Below the pieces are notes generated by a model that did no database searches, had not been told where the DNA came from, and saw only the letters and a program-made list of their open reading frames with translations. This document shows positions 11,568-21,616 of a stretch of DNA of 64,000 nucleotides, in pieces. Position numbers and translations under genes: made by a program. Position 1 is the first letter of the stretch, and each line of letters opens with the position of its first letter. This DNA comes from Posidonia oceanica (taxonomy: Eukaryota; Streptophyta; Magnoliopsida; Alismatales; Posidoniaceae), in the NCBI GenBank assembly GCA_037176725.1, contig JAZBRS010000020.1, positions 53,596,001 through 53,660,000 on the forward strand, written 5' to 3'.

Positions 11568-13108
11568 GATAAGTTTCGGACTTATCGACCGGAATAGATA
11601 AGTTTTGGACTCATCATCCGAAATAGATAAGTTTCAGACTCATCAACCAAAATAGATAAGTTTCGGACCTATCGACCGGAGTAGACAAGTTTCAGACTCA
11701 TCAATCGAAATAGATAAGTTTCGGACTCATCAACCGAAATAGATAAGTTTTGGACTTATCGACCGGAATAGGGATTATGTGATAAGTTTCGGACTTATCG
11801 ACCGGAAATGGGATGATGTGATAAGTTTTGGACTTATCGATCGGAATAGGTAAGTTTCAAACTCATCAATCGAAATAGATAAGTTTCGGACTCATCAACC
11901 AAAATAGATAAGTTTCGGATTCATCAACCAAAAAAGGAGATAGATAAGTTTCGGACTTATCAGCCAGAAAAGGAGCTTATCGGCCAGAAAAGAAGACAGA
12001 TAAGTTTCGGACTTATCAGCCGGAAAAGGAAATAGATAAGTTTTGGACTTATCAGCCGGAAAAGGAGATAGATAAGTTTCGGACTTATCAGCCGGAATAG
12101 ATAAGTTTCGAACTTATCACCCGAAATAGATAAGTTTCGGACTTATCAATCGAAATAGATAAGTTTCGGACTCATCAATCGAAAAAGATAAGTTTCGGAC
12201 TCATCAACTGAAAAAGGAGATAGATAAGTTTCGGACTTATCAACCGTAAAAGAGGATAGATAAGTTTCGGACTTATCAACCGTAAAAGAGAATAGATAAG
12301 TTTCAGACTTATCAACTGGAAAAGGGAATAGATAAGTTTCGGACTTATCAACCGCAAAATAGGATAGATAAGTTTCAGACTTATCAGCCGGAAAAGGGAA
12401 TAGATAAGTTTCAGACTTATCAACCGCAAAAGAGGATAGATAAGTTTCGGACTTATCAGCTGGAAAAGGGAATAGATAAGTTTCGGATTCATCAACCGAA
12501 AAAGGAGATAGATAAGTTTCGGACTTATCAGCCAAAAAAGGAGCTTATCGGCCGGAAAAGGAGACAGATAAGTTTCAGACTTATCAGCCGGAACAGGAGA
12601 TAGATAAGTTTCGGACTTATCAGCCGGAAAAGGAGATAGATAAGTTTCGGACTTATCAGCCGGAATAGATAAGTTTCGAACTTATCACCCGAAATAGATA
12701 AGTTTCGGACTTATCAATCGAAATAGATAAGTTTGGACATATCAATCGAAATAGATAAGTTTCAGACTCATCAATCGAAATAGATAAGTTTCGGACTCAT
12801 CAACTGAAAAAGGAGATAGATAAGTTTCGGACTTATCAACCGTAAAAGAGGATAGATAAGTTTCGGACTTATCAATCGTAAAAGAGAATAGATAAGTTTC
12901 AGACTTATCAACTGGAAAAGGGAATAGATAAGTTTCGGACTTATCAACCGCAAAATAGGATAGATAAGTTTCAGACTTATTAGTCGGAAAAGGGAATAGA
13001 TAAGTTTCAGACTTATCAATCGCAAAAGAGGATAGATAAGTTTCGGACTTATCAGCTGGAAAAGGGAATAGATAAGTTTCGGACTTATCAACCGGAAAAG
13101 GATTGATA
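11568..13108 (-). repeat. Hairpin satellite array (unit 1), about 1.54 kb
   Basis: Roughly forty degenerate monomers of about 29-36 bp each contain GATAAGTTTCGGACTTATC, whose arms GATAAGT and ACTTATC are perfect complements around a TTCGG loop. Variable linkers (AACCGAAATA, AGCCGGAAAAGGAGATA and similar) separate the hairpins. A higher-order block of roughly 570-600 bp is present twice: landmark GGAGCTTATCGG at 11972 and 12540, landmark ACTCATCAACTG at 12199 and 12795. The array lies in the element's 3' region between integrase and the polypurine tract. Tandem repeats in this position are known from pea Ogre and other Tat-type elements. Confidence 0.92.
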
Positions 13109-13523
13109 ATGGGAATATCAAAACCTGTTGACAGTTAAGGGTGTCAATCCGAGGCACAGGATAAAACGATACGAATGGGTGACATTGATTCCCCTGGTAT
13201 CAAGAGAAATATGACAGACCTGCGAGTCTATCGGTCAAGTGGAATGGCGACAAATCATCAAACTCATCTACCGGAAAGTTAGACAATATGACGGATCTCA
13301 AACGAGTAGTTAGGGGTGCCAACCTGATGCTAGACAGCTTGACGGGCATCAATCGAGTTGTTTGGGCTACCAACCCGATGTAGAGGATAAGACCAAGGAG
13401 AGATGCCCCTAGTGGAAGTACTGTCCCAACTAGTTCATCTAGAAAGCAGCGGGCCAGCCCCTAGTTGAGAATTGTCTGATGCCTTACAAAGTTGAGAAGA
13501 AGAGTAAAGAAGTGATTGATGTA
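13109..13523 (-). other. Conserved middle part of the 3' region
   Basis: This non-coding stretch has TGACAG/CTGTCA-type words and GGGGTGCCAACC, CCCCTGGTATCA (13195-13206) and GATGCCCCTAG. Counterparts in the plus-strand element are at about 60800-61080, where the CCCCTGGTATCA word forms one arm of a perfect hairpin. No ORF of note. Confidence 0.6.
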
Positions 13524-13800
13524 TGCATGATTTATGCAAAGTTTGGTGTATGATTGATTTATTGTGTTGAATATGCATGATTTATGCAATTTTATTGTTT
13601 GTAGATGCATGATCTATGCAATTTTTGTTTGTATATGCATGATTTATGCAAATTTGTTTGTAGATGCATGATTTATGCAATTTTTGTTTGTAAGTGTTTG
13701 ATTTATACAATTTTGTTTGTAGATGCATGATTTATGCATTTTTGTTTGTAGATGCATGATTTATGCAATTTTGTTGTTTGCAGATGCATGATTTTTGCAG
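13524..13800 (-). repeat. Second tandem repeat of the 3' region, TGCATGATTTATGCA type
   Basis: About eight copies of a unit of roughly 33-36 bp have the core TGCATGATTTATGCA, in which TGCAT and ATGCA pair around GATTT. The cores are separated by TTTTGTTTGTAGA-like spacers. The copy in unit 2 is at 30492-30768. Confidence 0.88.
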
Positions 13801-14878
13801 ATTTTTTGCTGCCCTCAGCATTTGGAATGCTAGGAATGCCTGCGCTATAGGAAAGAGTAGTCCTCAACTCACGAGACTCTACCTGGACTCCTAGATTGTA
13901 GGTAGCTCTCTGGAATGGACGGTGTCTCAATGGGTGGTATGTCTGGTGGTGTGGTGAGAAACAAAACTCCATGCCACACTCTTTAGGACCTGCATCTACT
14001 CTTTTATGTTTCATTTTCATTTTTTGTTTTTACTCCCTCATAGGTTTGCAGGTTTACTCTATCCCTGGCTTGGAGGTAAAAAACACCTGACCTGGTGCTA
14101 GGGAGCCACTGCAAGACAGGGGTGGCTAGTCCCTGTAGGATTTGTTGGCTTTCCAGGCGTATGCTCCTACTCTCCAAGATAAGTCGTAGGGATAGGGCTA
14201 TTCTGCTCACCTCTATCTCTAAGGCTGACTTCTGTCTTCAACTCCTGTCTTCCTTTTTTTTTATGCCCTTTTATTGATTGATTTTTTTTGTTTGATTGCT
14301 TTTTCTTTCTTTTTTCTTTTCCTTTTTTTTTCTTTTGCTTTCACTCTCACTCTCGGCCTATCATTTTTTCTCCCTCTGGAGGTATAGGTCCTATGAGGAG
14401 TTTGGACATTTCACTCTGTTCTTTATTGGATGGTGGCTCCCTCACTTGCTAGGACATCTAGGTAGTGTCAACTAAGGAGGAACAAACTCTTTCCAAGCAG
14501 GCTAGCTATTCTGATTTTCATCATCAGACATGATTATCATGAATGAGGATGATTTTTTTTGTTTATCATGAATGAATATGAATGATTTTTTATTTTTAAT
14601 TGATTATCATGAATGATTATGATTGATTTTATTATTATTATTATTTTTGATTATTGTGAATGAGTATGATTGATTTTTTTTTTATGATTTTTTTTTGCTA
14701 ATGCTGCTACAAATGCATATTGATTTTGTATGCTGCAGAAATGCTAAAAAAGAAAGGAATGCAATGCTAAGAATGTATACAGATGCAATTTCCAAATGCA
14801 AGATTGTGAAACAATGAATGCATGGAATAAAACAGAAAAGAAGAAGACTCTGCAAGGCAAGGATACAGTCTCGGGTCA
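13801..14878 (-). other. 3' non-coding region after integrase, with AT-rich low-complexity tract
   Basis: There is no gene here. Read on the minus strand, 14250-13800 matches the plus-strand element at about 58120-58520. Shared words include GAAGACAGAAGTC, GGGACTAGCCACCCCT, CCAGGGATAGAG and ATGAGGGAGTA. This homology fixes the position of the plus-strand element's missing pol. The stretch 14500-14700 is a degenerate ATGAATGATTATGATTGATTTTT repeat, and 14240-14350 is T-rich. Confidence 0.7.
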
Positions 14879-15976
14879 TTAGTAGTACTTCTTGAGGTAG
14901 CAAAAATTGACCGGTCCTGACTGCTCAACCTGATTCATATCCGCAAGGATCGCCGCACCAGTGGAGAGGATCTGCTTGACAATGAAAGGGCCACGCCAAT
15001 TGGGCCTAAATTTGCCATGGGTGTCAGGCTGATGGATCACTCGCAAGACTAGGTCACCGGGTGCGAGATTTCTGGGCCTGACCTTCTTCTGATAAGCTCT
15101 GGCCATGCGCCTCTGATAGCATTGGGCATGATGCATGGCTTGCAATCTGTACTCGTCGATTAGATTCAGCTAGATGCAGCGGTCTTCAATCCATTCTGCC
15201 TCCTCCAGCTTAGCTTCTCGTAGGATCTAGAGTGATGGGATCTCTACCTCAATGGGCAAAACAGCCTCCATGCCATACACGAGTGAATATGGAGTTGCCC
15301 CCGTTGATGTCCGGACTGACGTTCTGTACGCCCAAAGGGCATATGGAAGCTTGTCATGCCAGTCCTTATGAGTCTTAGCCATTTTCTTCAGGATCTTCAC
15401 AAGATTTTTGTTGGCTGACTCAACTGCGCCATTCATCTGCGACTGATAAGGTGAGGACTTATGGTGCTTGATTTTGAAACTCTGGAGATGATCCTCAATC
15501 ATTTGGGCTATGAAGTTCTTGCCGTTATCAGATATGATGGCGTGCGGGACCCCGTACCGGGCAATGATGTTGTTCCTGATGAACTTTTTCGTTGCCGCGG
15601 CTGTGACAGTCTTGTACGAGGCCGCCACCACCCACTTGGTGAAGTAGTCATTCGCCACAAGGATAAAGCAATGACCATTGGAGGCTGCAGAATGAATAGC
15701 CCTGATGACATCAATTCCCCATGTTGAAAAAGGCCATGGTGACGACATGTTGTGCAATTGCTGTGGGAGAACATGAATGAAGTTCCCATGGATCTGGCAG
15801 TTGTGGCATCTACGCACAAACTGGCAGCAATCTGCCTCCATGGTTGACCAGAAATAGTCCTGAAGCAAGATCTTCTTGGCTAGCAACACACTGTTCATAC
15901 AAGGGCCGCATGTCTTTGCATGAACTTGGAGCATCAGTGTGTCGGCTTCTGTCTTGTCCACACAGCGAAGGAGCAT
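14879..15976 (-). pseudogene. Integrase of the minus-strand Tat element (unit 1), broken
   Basis: Integrase joins the cDNA copy to host DNA. The open part from 15976 down to 15227 (249 residues) begins with a degenerate HHCC zinc region: the CHNC pair is kept, but the second His appears replaced (HAKTCGPC). The core has catalytic Asp in WGIDV (residue 89), Asp in ISDNG (residue 150) and Glu in GAVESANK (residue 186), a D-D-35-E spacing. After an in-frame TAG near 15224 and another near 15172, the C-terminal domain continues at 15145-14879 with FRPNWRGPFIV, the GPY/F motif. The end (YLKKYY, stop) looks natural. It is preceded in the same polyprotein by the second RNase H. The stops make it a pseudogene; unit 2 has lost it altogether. 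Confidence 0.92.
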
Positions 15977-16672
15977 CTAATTGTAGGATCTCCTATAAAG
16001 GTGTCCTGCTCCTAGCACATATCGTGACACCAAACGTGCCAAAGTCTTCTTGTCGGCCGCTGAAACATTGGGCGAAAATCTGCCAGACTCCAGGAAGGTC
16101 TGGATGTCATGGTACCATGGGAGATGATCTGAGGGGTCCGCCTCTTCAATACTCATGCAGTGTGCAAGCTACTCTACATGTGTGACTAACATATCCACAG
16201 CATGGTCCACTGATATGGAGAGCCAAGATGTTAAAGTTGCTAGCGCATCTGCGTAGGCATTCTTGGTTCTACTCATGAAGGTGAAACGGATCTCCTCGAA
16301 CTCTTCAATGAGCTTCAGAAGGTACTCATGATATGGCACAAGCTTGGGGTCCCTGGTCTTCCATTTTCCATTGACCTAGGATATGACGAGCATCGCATCC
16401 CCAAATACTCTCAACTGTCGCACGCCGTGCTCAAGTGCGACTTGAAGTCCTAGGATGCATGCCTCGTATTCAACTTCATTGTTGGTGCACTCGAAGGTCA
16501 ATTTCCTCACAAAATGGATCCACTGACCTTGTGGTGACGCGAGAACTGCACCAATGCCTCTGCCCCTCTTATTGACAGTGCCATCAAAATACACAAGCCA
16601 AAGCTGCTCGTCCTTGGGACCCTCTAGCTCCGAGTCCTCCATGGCAAAAAGGATGTCCTCGTCAGGGAACTG
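15977..16672 (-). pseudogene. Archaeal-like second RNase H and linker of Tat pol (unit 1)
   Basis: The open part from 16642 to 16376 carries LVYFDG (first catalytic Asp), AEYEACI-like EVEYEACILGL (Glu) and VFGDAML (Asp). This is the additional RNase H found between the ordinary RNase H and integrase in Tat-lineage elements. A stop near 16378 breaks it. Beyond the stop the reading continues with VNGKWKTRDPKLVPYHEYL and AYADALATL, which completes the domain, then a linker to the integrase with further stops (near 16170 and 15977). Its presence is the strongest lineage marker in the window. Confidence 0.88.
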
Positions 16673-16684
16673 AGTCTGGAGGGG

Positions 16685-17160
16685 CTAATACTCAGGTAGG
16701 GGTAAGTCAGCCAAGTGCTCTGCCATTGCCTGCCCCTTCATCAACATCTGTGTGACGAAAGTGATGTCGTACTGGGACAACAACACTGGCCACTTGACGC
16801 ATCTGCCTACTAGTGCTGGCTTTTGGAAGAGGAATTTCATCGGATCATGCCAGCATAGAAGTAGGACTGGGTACGCCATCAAGTAATGTCTCAATCTTTG
16901 TATGGCCCAGACAAGGGATAGGCAGACCTTCTCAATGGTATTGTACTTGACCTCGCAGTCATTGAATTTCTTACTGAGATAGTAGATGGCCTGCTCCTTA
17001 CGACCTGACTCATTGTGTTGGCCCAAGCCTGCACCCATGGAATGTTGAGTGGTGGAAAGATAGAGAAGCAGAGGTCCTCCCGACGTGGGAGGTACCAAAA
17101 TAGGAGGCTTGACCAAGAGCTGCTTGATCTTGTCAAATGCAGCCTGGCTCTTGACATTCC
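16685..17160 (-). pseudogene. Ty3-type RNase H of the minus-strand Tat element (unit 1)
   Basis: This is the RNase H following RT. The open part 17116-16685 reads through LLLYLSTTQHSMGAGLGQ, YYLSKKFNDCEVKYNTIEK and LVWAIQRLRHYLM, and ends in MAEHLADLP. The expected first Asp in the LYL(S/A) segment appears lost (YLSTT). A shared stop near 17167 separates it from RT. The unit 2 copy (31231-31706) is nearly identical. Confidence 0.88.
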
Positions 17161-17167
17161 AACTGAT

Positions 17168-18243
17168 CTACGCATTCTTTCGTAGAAGCTTGAAGATCGG
17201 CTCACAAATGGGCATGAGTTGCACTATGAACTGACTAATATACTGCAACCGCCTCAGCAGTCCTCTGACTTCTTTCTCAGTTGCAGGGGGAGGCATGTCA
17301 ATGATTGCTATGGCCTTGCTGCGGTCCACTTCAATTCCCCTCTGGCTGATGATATAGCCCAAAAGCTTCCTAGAAGAAACTCTGAACACACATTTGTTGG
17401 GGTTGAGGCGAAGCTTATAGCGCCTAAGGTGGTCAAGGAGCTTTCTCAGGCAGGATAGGTGATCCTTGGACTCTTTGGAGTTGGCGATTATATCGTCCAC
17501 ATAAACCTCGACCTCCTGGTGCATGAGGTCGTGGAACAATGCTGTCATGGCTCGTTGATATGTTGCCCCTGCATTCATGCGTCCAAAAGGCATCACACGA
17601 TAGCAGAAGACTCTCCATGGGGTGATGAAGGATGTCTTTTCCATATTCTCCTCTACCATTCTGATTTGGTTGTAGCCTGAGAAGCCATCCATGAATGAAA
17701 GCATCTTGTGTCCTGCGGTATTGTCAGCTAGGACATCAATGTGTGGTAGCGGGAAATCATCCTTGGGACTCGCCTTATTCAGGTCCCTGTACTCAATACA
17801 CATGCAGACCCGACCATCCTTTTTGGGTCCAGCATGACATTTGCAAGCCACTCTGGGTACAGGACAACCTTGAGGAAATTGACATTGTGTTGCTTCACAA
17901 TTTCTTCCTTCAGCATCAACAACAATTGTGGACGCCATCGTCTGAGCTTCTGCTTGATGGGTTTTGCATCCGGCTTAAGTGGCAAGTTATGCACCACTAT
18001 CTCAACATCGAGGCCATCCACATCATCATAACTCCAGGCGAATACATCGACATATTCCATAAGGAATGCAATGAATTCAGCTCTAGCCTGAGGTGTCAAC
18101 TTGGTACTGATGCGGACCTCCTTGACCGCTTTGTCTGTGCCGATGTTGATAACCTCCGTCTCTTCTTCAACATGGAGGTTCTGCCCTTCGGGGTCATCGT
18201 CATAGGGCTGGAATTCAGGCGTCGCTTCTTCTTCTACGCCTAC
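17168..18243 (-). pseudogene. Reverse transcriptase of the minus-strand Tat element (unit 1), interrupted
   Basis: Reverse transcriptase copies element RNA into DNA. From 18243 the frame reads an acidic leader (EEEATPEFQPYDDDPEG), then AFLMEYVDVFAWSYDD, KQKLRRWRPQ and LYPEWLANVM. A one-base loss near 17830 shifts the frame. It resumes with KKDGRVCMCIEYRDLN, FPLPHIDVL, FMDGFSGYNQI, TYQRAMTALF and the active-site YVDD at 17492-17503, then LGYIISQRGIE. The upstream part is cut at 18243/18244 by a solo LTR and continues at 21579-21616 (acidic EYEEEDDQAEDVG). Both units share the frameshift, so it predates the duplication. Protease and gag are not found upstream. Confidence 0.93.
18239..18243 (+). 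repeat. Target-site duplication CCTAC, left copy
   Basis: CCTAC before the solo LTR start at 18244 matches CCTAC at 21579-21583 after its end. Both lie in the pol coding frame of the minus-strand element. Confidence 0.88.
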
Positions 18244-21200
18244 TGTTGACACCCCATTTTGACTGCCCGGAAGATTGTCGACTTCTCTGGAAAGCTTGCT
18301 CGGACTCTGGGATGTCTCTCTCTTTTTCAAACTTAACCCATTTGACCTAAAACCAAATCCCATTCCTAAACCAACCCCAAAACCCCTCCTAAGCCTCAAA
18401 ACCCTTACCCAAGCCTTTTTACACCTTTCCAACCCTTTTTAAGCCAAGGCCCAAGCCCATTTTAGCCTTTGGCCTCTTGGGCATGTTGAACGCTGGCACC
18501 AGCAGCGTCCAATGTTGGACGCGCTCTGCACTAGCGTCCAACGGCTCGGGAGGTGCAGCGGCTGCTCCGCCTCCTTTGGCTCACCTCCCGTCCACTCCAC
18601 TGCCCGTACACCACTTACTAGCCATCCCCTCACCACTCCACGCCACCCACTAGCTGCCAAGGCCGTGTGACAGCCTGCCACCACCTCATTTCCGCCCTAG
18701 CCCGTTTCCCGCTCACCTCCGGAGTCACTGTCTTTGCCAGCCCATCTCTGCCACCACAGCGACTTCGACGACCATTCAGACCTTCGACACTAACTACCTG
18801 ACATCCCTCGAAGACTTCCCACTCTCGCTTCGGCCTGCCATGCCTGCCAATGCCTGCCAAAGTCGCTGCCGTCGTTGAAAACAAGCCCACGAACCCAACA
18901 AAACCGCAACCTTCCAGCCGTTGCCCAGGCCACCACACCTATCCCAGAGAGAATTGAGAGCCCGAGCGATCAAGAGTGAAATCCCACCTCCGACACCCTC
19001 TCCCGTGCCTCCTACGCGTCGAGCAAGCTCGCTGGAGTTCGCCTGCCGCAAGCTTCCGCGCCGACCAGCCGCGAGCCGAACAGCCGTTCCAGGCCACAGC
19101 AAGGTAGGCATTCGACACCCGTAGCTAGCCCATGCACACACGAGCATGTTAGGATAATTCTTTGGCACGCACGCCCCCTTGGCTGGCCGGAGAAGCTCCT
19201 GCCACCGGTCGCAAGGAGGAGGAGTTGGGTGGAGCTAACCACCCCCCCATTTTTGGGTTTGAGCATATGCTCAAGTTCTCCTTTGCATGCTCATGCTTCC
19301 AAGATCCTTAGTTTCCATTTTTGCACAGATCTGAGCATCGGTTTTGGCCGAGGAGTTCTCGACTTGTTGGACGACTAGAATGGTGCGTCCAACGTTGGAC
19401 GTGCAATAGTGCAGCGTCCAACACCCAACTGTCTGTTTTCTTTTGCTCTGATTATGCCTTCATGCTTGCCATGCTTTGCTTACATCTTCATGAGCTTGTG
19501 GTATATGCTTCCTCACTTGTTCTTTGATGCCTTTGCATGCTTAATATCCTGTTTTGATCCCATTTTGGATCAATATTGCATGCCTCTTGTTGATCTACTG
19601 TCTGCCTGCGTTGGATGCTGGAGTGAGTCGTGTCCAACGTTGGACGCTGGTTCACCCAGCGTCCTACTTCCCTGTTTGCTTACATCTACTGCCATGCTTG
19701 CATGTTGTTTCTTTTTGAGTTATATACATGATCCATACATGTTTAGCAATGCCTATCCCCTATGGCAACCATGTTTAAGCTTGCTAGTCTCTTCTCAAGT
19801 TGTATGCTCTTTTTTTGTGGGTTTTTACCCCTTTATTCTTTGCATACTCTCTCTTACTTGCTTCTTATGGATTATGTGCTTGGCTTGAGTGTTTTATCTT
19901 GATCTGGTATGTCCTCTGTAGCTTGCATGCATGTTTAAGTGGGGTTTAGAGCTGAGCTCCCCCTTCTGTAGGTAAGTTTGCATCCTCCATGTGTTGGACG
20001 CAGGGGGCTTCAGCGTCCTATGTTGGACGCTGCTGCTACCAGCATCCTACGTTTCTACTAATAACTTCCACTTAATTGCTTACATGATGCTCTGATCTCT
20101 TATGTTCATTTGATCCATGCCTGTATGCCATGCCTCTGTCTGTTTACAGCAACTTGAATACATGCCATGATGTTTCCTTGCTAGTTTGCATGCTTTCTTG
20201 CCATCTATCTGTTTCCAGAGCGTTGGACGCTGGATACAGCAACGTCCTACGTTGGACGCTGCTTGTTCTAGCGTCCAACACCCTGCAATAGTTCAAATCT
20301 TATCCATGCTTGCCTCTTGCTATCAAATCTTATTCTGGTTGTTTATCTTGATTGCCTCGCATGTTATAAATGTCATGCACTCTCATGCAGCATTTACATC
20401 GCATCCATACAGCCTGCATGCATTCATTTTTCTCAAAAAGCATGGCTTGGTTGTTGGACGCCTAGATCTCAGCGTCCAACGTTGGATGCTGTCATTCTGA
20501 GCGTCTAACACCCTCTGCTTGTTTGAAACTTGTTTTGATCTGGCTTTTGATTTCTAGGCTTTTTGTTTTATTTTCCCAGCATGCTCTATCTGTTCTTAGA
20601 TTTTTACATTGCATTAAATCCATGTTTTCCAAGTTTTCATTGCATGTTTTCTGCATTTTGGCTTCTACCTGTGTAGGACGCGAGCTATTCCAGCGTCCAA
20701 CATTGGACGCTGCTGTTAGTCGCGTCCAACACTTGCTGTATGCTGCACCTCCGTTTTAAGCGCCAAATCCATTTTGATCGCTGCCCCTTGCACTTCGCTG
20801 GCCCCGGTACATGCCTACGACACCCATGCATGCTGTTGGGACCCTGTTTTGGTTTTGCACCTCGCCTTGCATGCTTTCCCGCGGTTTTAGCCTCGCACCC
20901 GCTTTGCTTTATCCCTCGCATGTCGCTTGCATTGCATGACTTTCCTTGCAGTTTTGCTTTTTCGCCGGTATTTGCATTAGGGCTGTGATGCTTACTACCT
21001 GGAGTTCTCACGAACCAAGGGTTCGCCCAGTTCGGAACACAGACAGCGCTGCTGAGCATTTAGATTGCACGTTTAATTCTTTCACGCATTCTATCACTTA
21101 GAACACACATTTGAGCATCTAATTAGGCATTCATGGCACTTAGGCAATCAAAGTATGCATTTTCCCTCAAAGCGAGCGTAAGCCTAGAAAGACCGCTCCT

Positions 21201-21578
21201 CGGGCGTGTCGGGGGGTGCCTAACACCTTCCCTGCGCGTAACAGGAGTCCTTACCCTTTCTTTGGCCCGTAATGACCCTTTTGCCCTCGTCTTTGGCACG
21301 AGTCATCCACTTTTGCATAGCATTGCATCCATTTGTGTGGTTTTGCATGTTTTTCATGCTTTTCTCCGATTTTTCTTGTCTCCCGACTTAATAGACTAGG
21401 TGGCAACTCCCTTTTTCTTCTCTTTTTCCTTCCCCTAGGCTTTCCGCCTCTGTTTTTGGTGTTTTGAGTCGAGTTTCCTCCTCGGATCACCCGCTAATAG
21501 TGAACCTGATTTTTCGATCGGTGCACGCGAGCTCAGGCAGCGTCCACGGACGATCGCGAAGCTCACGGGATCGCTACA
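18244..21578 (+). mobile_element. Solo LTR, plus strand, in the pol of the minus-strand element (unit 1)
   Basis: The LTR starts TGTTGACACCCCATTTTGAC and ends GGGATCGCTACA (TG...CA), is 3335 bp long, and is flanked by the 5-bp duplication CCTAC. Removing it restores the acidic coding stretch of pol. No internal region or PBS accompanies it, so it is a solo LTR left by LTR-LTR recombination. Contents in order: an AAACCC-rich start (18330-18440), GC-rich sequence (18520-19250), seven double-hairpin modules (18485-20730), a conserved block (20990-21330), the PBS-like TGGCAACTCC (21401-21410) and the conserved end with CGGTGCACGCGAGC. Confidence 0.93.
18485..20730 (+). repeat. Seven double-hairpin modules of 57-58 bp within the solo LTR
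   Basis: Modules are at 18485-18542, 19366-19422, 19610-19667, 19993-20050, 20222-20279, 20453-20509 and 20673-20730. The consensus is GTTGGACGCT, loop of about 9, AGCGTCCAAC, GTTGGACGCT, loop of about 9, AGCGTCCAAC. The two central arms make the 20-bp palindrome AGCGTCCAACGTTGGACGCT. Loops differ between modules but lengths hardly vary. They are spaced 220-880 bp apart in otherwise unrelated LTR sequence. Unit 2 has the same seven, starting at 33030. Confidence 0.92.
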
Positions 21579-21583
21579 CCTAC
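21579..21583 (+). repeat. Target-site duplication CCTAC, right copy
   Basis: Matches 18239-18243 exactly and directly follows the LTR end CTACA. Confidence 0.88.
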
Positions 21584-21616
21584 ATCTTCCGCTTGATCAT
21601 CCTCCTCTTCGTACTC
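21579..21616 (-). pseudogene. Short continuation of the minus-strand pol between two LTR insertions
   Basis: Read on the minus strand these 38 bases encode an acidic run (EYEEEDDQAEDVG) in frame with the acidic stretch ending at 18243. The segment includes the right CCTAC target copy and ends at a second LTR start at 21617. The acidic region lies upstream of RT in the polyprotein; its function is not known to me. Confidence 0.7.

Noticed and set aside
12146..12535. Open frames of about 100-130 codons on the minus strand with repeated KSETYL or SPKLIY words (also 12771-13157 and 29739-29993)
   Set aside because: They are translations of the hairpin satellite and have no independent coding evidence.
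11568..13108. CRISPR-like array (short repeats with spacers)
   Set aside because: Linkers are themselves repetitive, the context is a plant retrotransposon, and no cas genes exist here.
14240..14720. Possible regulatory or coding content in the T-rich tract
   Set aside because: Simple-sequence and degenerate ATGATT repeats only; nothing specific can be supported.
17695..18249. 184-codon plus-strand ORF over the RT (also 32240-32794)
   Set aside because: It is the antisense shadow of the minus-strand RT coding region, which has clear RT motifs.
18794..19168. 124-codon minus-strand ORF, repeated identically at 33339-33713
   Set aside because: Its preservation reflects the recent segmental duplication. 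It lies in the GC-rich part of a solo LTR and has no known domain.
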